Origin: Diabrotica undecimpunctata
Taxonomy: Eukaryota; Arthropoda; Insecta; Coleoptera; Chrysomelidae
DNA length: 64,000 nucleotides
Direction: 5' to 3'
Assembly (NCBI RefSeq): GCF_040954645.1
Contig: NC_092803.1
Span: forward strand, 124,701,961-124,765,960
The notes beneath the pieces were generated by a model. That model did not search any database, was not told the origin of the DNA, and saw only the letters and a list, made by a program, of their open reading frames with translations. The position numbers were made by a program, and so were the translations under genes. Positions 55,544-64,000 of the stretch are shown one piece after another (position 1 is the stretch's first letter; each line of letters opens with the position of its first letter).

Positions 55544-55728
55544 TTTGCAGAGGTTTCTGTTTTTTAAAGTACTGTATTAGGTACTCTATAATAAGAATAA
55601 AATTTTACTTTATTTTGTTAGACAACTATAAGATACCTGTCAAAACACACACGATAATTTAATAATTATATTAGTTTGAGATTTCATTTTTACGTACTTA
55701 CTTATGTGTTTAAATCAATAATACATAA
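55544..55728. repeat. Direct repeat, copy 2
   Basis: Second copy of the 55202 repeat, same orientation, with several substitutions and small indels. It could be a tandem segmental duplication or two terminal repeats of one element. Confidence 0.75.
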
Positions 55729-55993
55729 TTAAAATATTATTTTGGTACGCCTCTGCAAAGTTAATAAGGGAAATATTGGCCGGTCGCTTTAAGTGCGATG
55801 TTGCCAATAAATCACCTTCAATAAAAAATATTATAGCATAATTTTGTTTTAATTTATTTGTGACAACTCTGTTGCATTTCAAACAATTTTGTGCAAAGTA
55901 AATCCAGATCAATTGGGCACTGTTTTTAAAGACAAAATTATTTAGTTTATTTAAATCACTGATAAAATCACATCCTGCCAGCTTATCATCCAT
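55715..55993 (-). other. Unassigned open frame of 92 codons
   Basis: A minus-strand frame begins MDDKLAGCDFISDLNKLNNF and contains CLKCNRVV and FFIEGDLLATSHLKRPANIS. Residue use looks more protein-like than typical AT-rich noise, but I see no known domain. It overlaps the second direct repeat by a few bases. Possibly a transposon fragment. Confidence 0.25.
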
Positions 55994-56449
55994 ATACGCT
56001 TATTCTGTTAACATAAGCAAAATTAAAGAATAATTCTGTGCTGTCAAGAAAGGCACGCAATTCGTGCTGAACACGATTTTACAGCCCTTAACATGATAAC
56101 TGTTTATTAATGTTAATTTTTTACAAAATTTTTGATTTGGATTTACTTTATTATTAAGACAAATTTAAAAATAAGAAATCTAAATAAGATATCCTGCAGG
56201 ATAGAGAAGCTCGTTATAGAACAAAAAACCAACTGATATTAACTTAATTTTGAGAAAATAATAAAAATGTTTTATTTGTTTAAAGAAATTATTTGGATAT
56301 AAAAATAATAATAAACGACAAAAAATTAACACTTCTAGTATAACTAATGGTTATTAATGCTACAATAAAATAAACAACTAAAAAAATTAACTCCTAAAAG
56401 AGAAAAAAATCACTTGGTTCTTTGTTGTAAATTATTGTGAAGTTTTTTT
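55994..56449. other. Gene-free stretch
   Basis: AT-rich; nothing recognised. Confidence 0.4.
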
Positions 56450-57665
56450 CTTGTGGCATCTTAAAGTGATTACTATTTTAATGAAAATACGCCACGATTG
56501 AAGTTAAAAATAAGTTTATTGACGTTTTAATTCCAACTTGGGAAATGGTTCTCAAAATACAAACCGTAATAAATTAAACAAATTTTGTTTTTCTTACTTG
56601 GCGAAATATTCTTCTAGTAATTTAATTTTATCTAACTCATTTATATTGACAATTTAGACATTACATTATTTATTTTAAAGTAGAAGACTTTAAAATGATA
56701 TTGCCAATATTGTTGAGTTGCGTTCCTGGGACGACTTTATTGTAAGAGTTCATTCGATTACATGAAATCAAGTTTAACTTTAGAATATCCGTCAGAAAAA
56801 ATCATAGCATGTAACGCGTCTTTAAAAAGAAGACAACTGCATGCCATGATAACAGTAAAATTCTCCTGTTAGTGATTTCATAGTAAATCATGAGGAAAAA
56901 ACCTTATAATACTATCCCGACATGGTAAGTATTTGATGTTACATTTAGTTTACTCTCAATAAACACCAAACTCTGATTTTATGTTTGTTATTTAAAAAAC
57001 ATAAATGATGTATCCTCTATATGTTACTGACTTACTAATAGTGATATTTTGCTTGTGTTATGGGTGTGTAGGGGTTGTGTTTTAATATGCGTGACCAGAT
57101 CCTACTGCATTCTGTCGAGGAATTTGCGACATAATTGTTCTCATTTAGCATAATTATTAGAGCTGCTTCTTTGATTTTTCTCTTTTTACTATCTATTTCT
57201 TTTAGGATTATACTTAAATCATTCCATTGAACTCTATGTTCATTTTTGCATACGTGTTTACATATTTTAGATCTATCAAATTCTCTATGTTTTTTTTATA
57301 AGATTGGTTCTTATTTTAACATTTAATGGCACAAGGTATTTTATAAATAAAATACTTAGTCCTTTCTTATTCATTGTAAGGTTTACATAAACTGGATCTC
57401 AACGTGTTTGTTGTTTCGAATAGTGTTGAAATGTTGAATTTATTTTCTACCTTTTAAGTTTTTCTGATAATCTTTTTATGTATGGTATTGCTATTTTCTT
57501 CGTATTATTCCTTGTATATGCTGTATAATCTCGTTCTAATTTGTTCTGTTCTATTCGGTCGATTGTTGAAAAATCCTTAGGGAGTAAGCCGAGTAAATCT
57601 GTAGGAAAGTACGTCACATCAGACGAAATGATGTTGCCTTCTCGTGGTAGGTGTGCCTTCCGCAT
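56450..57665 (-). mobile_element. Penelope-like element copy A (3' part)
   Basis: On the minus strand the coding part (about 57665-57060) reads LPREGNIISSDVTYFPTDLL, FSTIDRIEQNKLERDYTAYT, IPYIKRLSEKLKR, then in other frames EFDRSKICKHVCKNEHRVQW and KKRKIKEAALIMLNE...SSTECSRIW. That is the linker and endonuclease end of a Penelope-like protein. A 3' flank of about 550 bp, nearly the same as in copy B, ends with the GAACGATTTCC-type module near 56510-56575. Several frameshifts; the region around the GIY-YIG core is more damaged than in copy B. Confidence 0.8.
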
Positions 57666-58106
57666 GTTTATGCCTAAGAAACCCAGTTACCCAAAACGTA
57701 TTTAACTAGTTGATGCTCGAACGTAGTATGCATCAAAATATATAAATGTATGCCACTATGCACTAGAAGGGCCATTTTAGGTAGACAACTCTACTAAAGC
57801 AATTTCTTCCAGAATATTTGAATATCTATCGAATTAGAAACGAAATATCACTATGCATTCAACAGGTGGTTCAACAGTTTCATCCTGGCTAAAAAAGCTT
57901 TTACACAACATAGTCTAACAATTTTCGACATACTAAATTCCCGAGCAAACGGTATAGCACAAAAAAATGTTGAGAGATAAATAAGCGACTCATTTATTCA
58001 ACTGTTTTTGGATTTAAAACATATAAATTTTATATAAATCTTATGTTTCTAAAAAAGGCATGATAGATGAAAGTATGGTTGATGCACAAAAACAAGAAAC
58101 CATTAA
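57666..58106. other. Unassigned spacer between Penelope copies
   Basis: Possibly the upstream part of copy A, but no Penelope RT motif is readable. No gene supported. Confidence 0.3.
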
Positions 58107-58610
58107 GGTGGGTACACATATGCGAGCCGAATTGTTCGCGAACCGTTTACGACAGCTATATTCGTATAATTTTTATAGTCAGACGAACCGCTTGCGAGCT
58201 GTTCGTTCGTCGCTAGCCAGGAACCACGGCTTGTCGGTTTTTTGGACGAACACACAGGATATTCGTAGTTCAATTTGGACAGTGTTCGAAGCGATATTGT
58301 CTGTTCGTGTCGTCGCATCGACATTGTGTGACTTGATCCTAGTTTGAATTTAGTGAAGAATTAACGTATTGAACTTATTGACTTATATCAGAACAAGAGG
58401 ATACACTAGGATCCGCAGGAACGTGATAACTAAAAAAACTCATTAGATGATGATGCATGGTGCAAAATCGCTGAGACTATGGACATGCCACCAGAAGATT
58501 GTAAACGAAAAATGATAATCCTATTGGCATCATTTAGGAACCAAAGAACAAGTTATTCACAGGGGCCGGGGAAACAGAAAAAAATGAGATGAATAAAACA
58601 AAAACTTTTA
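58107..58610 (+). mobile_element. PIF/Harbinger-type fragment with MADF-like coding piece
   Basis: The segment opens with GGTGGGTACACATATGCGAG, a Harbinger/ISL2EU-like terminus, followed by repeated GTTCG/CGAAC motifs (GTTCGCGAACCG at 58133, GCTTGCGAGCTGTTCGTTCG at 58190). Downstream (58450-58590) one frame reads AWCKIAETMDMPPEDCKRKM, then IILLASFRNQRTSYSQGPGK. That is the helix pattern of a MADF/Myb-SANT DNA-binding protein, the second gene of Harbinger elements. The transposase and other terminus are absent. It separates the two Penelope copies. Confidence 0.6.
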
Positions 58611-58639
58611 AAGGATAAATTATAATTACTATTTAAATG

Positions 58640-59800
58640 GGAATAAGCCACAATTAAAGAGTAAATTTAGTTTATTGACGTTTCAATTTCCACTTCGGAA
58701 ATCGTTCTCAAAATACAAACATTAGTAAATTAAACAAATTTTGTTATTTTTTGTTACTTGGTGAAAAATTCTTCTAATAATTTAATTTTATCTGACTCAT
58801 TTATATTGAAAATTCAGATATACATTATACATTTTAAAGTAGACTTTTAAAATGATATTGCCAATATTGTTGAGTTGCGTTCCTGGGACGACTTTACTTG
58901 TAAGATAGTACATTCGATTACATGAAATCAACTTTAACTTGAGAATATCCGTCAGAAAAAATCATAGCATATAATTCGTCTTTAAAAAGACAAACACATG
59001 CCATGATGATAGTAAAAATCTCCTGTTAGTGATCCCATAGTAAATTATGAGGGTAAAACTAGGAAAAAAAACCTGATAATACTATCCCGACATGGTAAGT
59101 ATTTGGTCGTACATTTAGTTTACTTTCAATAAACACCAAATTCTGATTCTATATGTTTGTTATTTAAAAAACATAAATGATGTATCCTCTATATTTTACT
59201 GATTTACTAATACTGGTATTTTCCTTTTAGTAACTTCCTCTTTTAATATGGGTAACCAGATCCTACTACATTCTGCCGAGGAATTTGCGACACAGTTGGT
59301 CTCATTTAGCATAATTAGAGCCGCTTCATTGATTTTTCTCTTTTTACCAACCGTTTCTTTTAGGAATATATTTGAATCATTCCATTCAACCCTATGTTTA
59401 TTATCCCATGCGTGTTTACACATTTAAGATCTATCAAATTCTCTATTTTTAATATAAGATTGATGTTCACTTATTCTAACATTTGATGTTTCACCTAAAT
59501 AAAACTGATCGCATTCACAAGGTATTTTATAAATGCAATTCTTTGTCCTTTTTTGTTCATTGTTAGGTTTGGTTTTAGACAAAATAGATCTCAATGTGTT
59601 TGTTGTTTTGAATGTTGTTGAAATGTTTTAATTTATTTCCTATCCCTTTAAGTTTCTCTGATAATCCTTATATGTATGGTATTGTTATTTTCCTCTTATT
59701 ATTTCTTGTGTATGCTATAAGATCTCGTTCTAAGTTGTTCTGTTTTATTCGGTCAATTGTTGAAAATTCCTTATTTATAAACGATAAAGGATAATCATTT
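58640..59800 (-). mobile_element. Penelope-like element copy B (GIY-YIG endonuclease end)
   Basis: On the minus strand from 59800: FSTIDRIEQNNLERDLIAYT, IPYIXGLSEKLKG, TLRSILSKTKPNNEQKRTKN, CIYKIPCECDQFYLGET (the GIY-YIG-like core: IYKI...FYLG), VRISEHQSYIKNREFDRS, then the frame 59423-59196 MCKHAWDNKHRVEWNDSNIF to NCVANSSAECSRIWLPILKE. This is the C-terminal GIY-YIG nuclease of Penelope-like elements, which nicks the target for reverse transcription. One stop and about two frameshifts. The RT domain upstream is absent. The 3' flank repeats copy A and ends in the same module (58663-58726). Confidence 0.88.
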
Positions 59801-59845
59801 TTTAATAAAACAGATATATTTCACCAAATTGTGTTCATTGGACCA

Positions 59846-60335
59846 AAACCATTTAATTAGATAAAACAAAATTGTGTTCATTTAAAGAATGGTTAAGTGT
59901 TATATTTGGTCCGTATTTTTGTATAGTGCAGAAGTGTGGACGCTAAAAGTATCGATCATAAACAAAGTTGAACCATTGGAAATGTGGGTTCATAGACAAA
60001 TGCTGAATATATCTTGGACAGCAAAAAAAACTAATGAAGAAGTACTAAGACAAGAAGTACTAACAACGATAGAGAACTGTTAAAGACTGTTAAACATCGA
60101 AAAATGTCTTATCTGGGACATATAGTAAGGGGATAAAAAATATTACAACTGATCCTTAAAGGTAAAATAGAGGGCCGTAGAGGTGTAGGAAGAAGTTTCT
60201 TGGTTAAAAACATTCGTGAATAGACACAGATATCAAATGCAGGACAATTATTCCATATTGCAGAAGATCGAGAATCTTTCGCAATGGTGATCGCCAATGT
60301 CGAATAATTCTGATATGGCACGCGAAGAAGAAGAA
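59846..60335 (+). pseudogene. RT family A copy, 5'-truncated
   Basis: It starts in the thumb region (MVKCYIWSVFLYSAEVWTLK) and continues VEPLEMWVHRQMLNISW, then frames with MSYLGHIVRG, ILKGKIEGRRGVGRS and FAMVIANVE. It ends in CGAAGAAGAAGAAG (about 60322-60336). The same C-terminus as the copies at 29.8, 61.6 and 62.1 kb, but older. TTCATTTAAAGA upstream and TTCATTAAAAAT downstream may be a decayed target duplication. Two short direct repeats of AAATTGTGTTCATT lie just upstream (59825 and 59871). Confidence 0.75.
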
Positions 60336-61600
60336 GTTTCATTAAAAATAAATAAAATAAATTATGTTTTTGGGTAGAAACGAAGCATATGCAAGTAAAT
60401 GGTTTGCTTATGCTGCTATGCAATTTCTTGAAGATCGGTATACTCTGCAATAAATACACACGCTTGTATTTTTGAATGCGCCGAACGGAATCAACTTTGA
60501 ATTTGCATCAATTTTTTTGTGTCACTTTATTTTTTAATTCGTCTTTTATTTTGACAACTTATTTGTACCTTTTTTATTAAGGTACCCGTTGATTATAGTT
60601 AATTTTAGTTTTTTTATGAGAAAAGATGTTATAAATAAAATAATGTGTTCGTTTTTTTTTATATAATATACATAATTTGTTTTTTGTTAAATGACATTCA
60701 ATAAATATAATGAAAATGAGAACGAGTATCTGAATCTAAAAGAATTTCTTTAAAAAAAAATTAAACAATAAACTTTTTTATATTTGAAATTGGTTTTTGA
60801 TAAGCTTAACACGTTCGCTAGTGTAACTATCTATCCGCCCGTCCGATGGAGCGTTAAATAAAAATAAAATAATTTACCTGTGTAACCCCACGAATATAAT
60901 ATAAAACCACCTTTTGGTGTTCGCTTCATATTAGCTGAATCAGATATCAAAATCCATTAGAAATATTTAGGCAAACTTTTGTTTGATTTATAGTATATAT
61001 ATTTTAAATATTTAATAACTCTAAACAATAATTATTCACGGAATTAAATCAGCGTTAAAAACGTTATGTGTGTTTTTGGTAGTCGGCCAAATTACACCAT
61101 TTGGCTTAAACCACGTTCAATAATGATTTTGTATAGCTTGTTTACAAACACGGTTTGCGTTGCTTTTTATACACGAGTAAACAGCCATTAGTGTACAATC
61201 TGATCGAAAATATAAACTCACATACCACCAACATATAGAATAGTAGTTTGTTTAATTAAAATATTGCTACTTATGCATATAATCAAAATATATAAATTAA
61301 TAACAAATACAGAGTCAATTATTTACATTAATAGATAAATATGTATTAATTTAATTTTGTTTTATAAGAGATAAACCGCTGTTTTTATTTAGTTACAAAT
61401 ACAATATGTCAGATACAAAAAACATATATTATAGATCCACACAACTTTTGAGATGCAGTGGAAGAAAGTCGTCTAAGAGAAGGAGTACTACAAAATCAAA
61501 TCACTTTCCTCCACGAAGGTGGTTGAGGCTTAGTGCTATGTAACGGAAAAAAGAGAGTAACCAGTCAATTTGTAACGAAAAGGGGTAATTATGTTCTGAT
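60336..61600. other. Gene-free stretch
   Basis: AT-rich, no gene. Poly-T and poly-A runs at 60650-60770. A less AT-rich stretch at 61430-61560 is unassigned. Confidence 0.4.
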
Positions 61601-61611
61601 AAAAGCGACGC

Positions 61612-62051
61612 TACTCGATGTTACGTGTTCTATACTGTTCTTTATGGCTTGGAAGCGTGGACACTAAAACAAGTCCATCTGAATAAGTTGGCCGCCTTTG
61701 AATTTTGGTGTTACAGAAGAATCCTACGAATATCATGGATTCAAAGAATGTCAAACGTGGAATTAACTAGAAGGATAGGAAATGAGGCGGAAATAATATT
61801 AACTATCAAAAGACGAAAACTTGAGTACTTAGGACATGTGATGAGAGAGCAAAAATACGCATTATTACAAATTATGCAAGACAAAATCCGAGGAAAGCGA
61901 AATATGGGAAGACGAAGAATATCCTGGCTTAAGAACTTAAGGGAATGGTTTGAATGCAGTAGTGCAGAACACTTTAGAGCGGCAGTCAACAGAGTCCGCA
62001 TAGCAATGATGATTTTCAACCTTCGATAGAAGATGGAACCTAAAGAAGAAG
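61612..62051 (+). mobile_element. RT family A copy, 5'-truncated, perfect 11-bp duplication
   Basis: AAAAGCGACGC at 61601-61611 is repeated exactly at 62052-62062. The insert starts in the thumb (YTVLYGLEAWTLKQVHLNKL), runs on in one frame through RRILRISWIQRMSNVELTRR, KRRKLEYLGHVMREQKYALL and MGRRRISWLKNLREWFECSS to RIAMMIFNLR and stop at 62029, and ends in GAAGAAGA. The frame is intact, so the insertion is recent. Confidence 0.93.
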
Positions 62052-62112
62052 AAAAGCGACGCAAATTGTAATGATGGACTATGATTAATATATAGCTCGT
62101 TATCGATTAAGT

Positions 62113-63263
62113 TTTTTGCTGTACAGGTGCTATTTCAGAGATGCAGGGATGTGAATTGTGACATATACGTATGCTTTATAGATTACCAGAAGGCATTTGA
62201 CAGAGTACAACATGACAAATTAATGACTCTAATGCAAGAAATTGGAATTGACAACAAAGATCTTAGAATTATCAGAAACATTTACTACAATCAAACGGCC
62301 AAAATCAAAATAGAAGACCAGTTAACTGATAAAATTGCAATAGAACGTGGAGTACGATAGGGCTGTATTTTGTCTCCATTGTTGTTTAACATTTATTCTG
62401 AATGGGTATTTAAGGAAGCTTTAGACGGTTGTGCGAAAGGAATACTAATAAACGGTGAATGGTTGAATAACATTAGATATGCAGATGACACTATAGTTTT
62501 TGCTGATAATCTGAATGACTTACAGATATTAACAAATCGCATAACAGAAGTCAGCAACAGATACGGACTAGCTCTTAACATAAAGAAAACCAAATTTATG
62601 ACAATTAGTAAAAAACCAATACTAAACGCTCAACTTACAATCAACCAACAGAATATCGAAAGAGTCGAGCAATATACATATCTAGGCACCAATTTAAATA
62701 GCCAATGGGACCACTCAACAGAAATTAAACAGCGAATAATAAAAGCAAAAGCAGCATTCGTTAGAATGAGAACTATTTTCAACAGTCAAGACATATCATT
62801 AAAAACAAAATGCCGTCTATTGAACTGCTACATATTCACAGTTCTGCTCTACGGAATGGAAGCATGGACACTGACTGTTGCATCTATGAATCGGCTCGAA
62901 GCTTTCGAAATGTGGTGTTATAGGCGCATCTTACGTATATCCTGGGTTGACAGAGTTACTAATGTGGAGGTCCTACATAGAATGGGGAAAGAATGTGAAA
63001 TTCTCATGACCGTCAAAACTAAAAAGTTGGAATATCTAGGACATGTAATGAGAAATCAAGAACGTTACGGCCTTCTCCAGCTGATTCTCCAAGGGAAAGT
63101 AAATGGTAAGAGAGGACCGGGAAGAAGACGCATTTCCTGGCTTCAAAATTTACGAAAGTGGTATAACACGACTACCACTGAACTGTTCCGCGCTGCAATA
63201 AATAAAGTAAAGATAGCGTGATGATCGCCAACATCCGGAACGGATAGGCACTTTAAGAAGAAG
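62113..63263 (+). mobile_element. RT family A copy, longest, perfect 11-bp duplication
   Basis: ATCGATTAAGT at 62102-62112 recurs at 63264-63274. The insert opens in the RT fingers (LFQRCRDVNCDIYVCFIDYQ, KAFDRVQHDKLM palm A). A TAG interrupts the next block (GVR-stop-GCILSPLLFNIY at 62358, a CAG-to-TAG change). It continues NIRYADDTIVFADNLNDLQI (catalytic YADD, about 62470-62530), VEQYTYLGTNLNSQWDHSTE, LLNCYIFTVLLYGMEAWTLT, EFLGHV-type LEYLGHVMRNQERYGLLQL, GKRGPGRRRISWLQNLRKWY and LFRAAINKVKIA. A small deletion breaks the last codons (63220) before AAGAAGAAG. Endonuclease and N-terminus are missing through truncation. This is the best reference copy of family A here. Confidence 0.93.
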
Positions 63264-63274
63264 ATCGATTAAGT

Positions 63275-64000
63275 GGCGAGCTGAGAGATGCATAAGACCA
63301 GTTTCTAGATAACGAGGATTACACTGCTTTTCGTAGTTTTCTTTCTGTGAAAATCTTATAAATCAATTAAATGCTTGATTATAGTGGCCGACAATTAATC
63401 ATCCTATTTACTGACTAATTCATAAATATTATTAATATCTATTTATTAATTTTAATATAGTAAGTCATACATTTAAAATAAAAATATTATTTAAGAAAAA
63501 ATTAACATTTTATTCAATTACTAAATAAAAGCAAACAAATTATTTAATATTAGTAGTAGTAACTAACGAAGAAAATAAGAAACTACAATAAAAACTAAGA
63601 TTTTATTGTCTAATTACCACTAACTTTTATGATATTTACCTTGACATAATATAATTCTACATTTTCGTAGCAATTTACTATAAGAGATATGATCAGATAT
63701 CAAGCTGAATATTTTTTTGTGGTCATAATCTATTTCACATATGTCCAATTAAAAAATTCAAACCTACTAAAAAATTTAGTTCATAAAACATGAATATAGG
63801 TAAATATCATCGAAACAATGCAAAAATTTAATCTCTATACAAATTGGAAATCTCATGTACAGGTATAACGAATGCGTTCTATAAAAAATGCTCGAAAATA
63901 TAAAACCTAAAAACACATAGTTAGAGAAAAACATGTAGGATTACCGCTAGGGCAGTGAATATATTTTTCTGGAGATAATATTAACGAAACGTTTTTTTAA
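63275..64000. other. Gene-free stretch
   Basis: AT-rich non-coding DNA to the window end. Nothing recognised. Confidence 0.4.

Noticed and set aside
62393..62593. Minus-strand frame opposite the YADD region
   Set aside because: Antisense shadow of the family A reverse transcriptase.

Overview
The window reads as AT-rich, intron-bearing animal nuclear DNA, almost certainly insect. The evidence is the mix of mobile families: piggyBac with TTAA target duplications, Tc1/mariner including a DD41D type, Jockey and I clades, several lineages of endonuclease-reverse transcriptase retrotransposon, tandem Penelope-like elements, and PIF/Harbinger and Mutator remnants. A leaf beetle with a large genome would fit, but that is a guess. 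I see no bacterial-type operon, CRISPR array, rRNA or convincing tRNA. The only credible host coding sequence is one 187-bp minus-strand exon at 15173-15359. It has perfect splice signals and encodes part of an immunoglobulin domain, so much of the window may be intronic or intergenic DNA filled by transposons.

Layout. 1-2090: a broken Jockey RT with two other RT fragments in it. 3790-5900: a DD41D mariner whose very long inverted repeats include the transposase 3' end. 7284-9711: a piggyBac with a nearly intact transposase and four subterminal palindromes. 9740-11330: Penelope-like, RNase H and RT scraps. 12531-14912: a second, decayed piggyBac carrying a truncated retrotransposon. 15173-15359: the host exon. 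15690-16830: a Tc1-like DD34E element. 18530-25290: three RT fragments, an ORF1 (gag-like) fragment and two TA microsatellites. 27612-29355: a minus-strand IS630/Tc1 transposase split by an RT tail. 29846-32480: RT, piggyBac and Jockey fragments. 33261-34510: a non-autonomous element with about 175-bp inverted repeats. 34640-41312: more RT, Penelope, MULE and mariner fragments.

The most interesting block is 42316-53076. First comes a 3.1-kb element with about 400-bp inverted repeats. Instead of a recognisable DDE transposase it carries a two-exon gene of the uncharacterised HEEADT/HALTGCD-like family, with FEN/PIN-nuclease-like acidic motifs. Further along, two related elements (47685-50732 and 50750-53076) lie in the same orientation only 17 bp apart. 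They encode divergent members of one transposase superfamily that I cannot name with certainty. Their terminal and subterminal repeats are unrelated in sequence but alike in layout. The first has perfect 30-bp inverted repeats and an ATAA duplication.

53080-64000: an IS630-type transposase fragment, two same-orientation Penelope-like copies with a Harbinger fragment between them, and three copies of one RT family. Two of those three have perfect 11-bp target duplications and are recent. Six of the 5'-truncated RT insertions in the window have GAA- or GAT-type 3' microsatellite tails, and five of these have clear 9-13-bp target duplications. That pattern indicates ongoing target-primed insertion.

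No set of genes here forms a cellular pathway. The window is a record of nested mobile elements around one host exon. Boundaries of decayed fragments are approximate, and family names rest on motifs read by eye.
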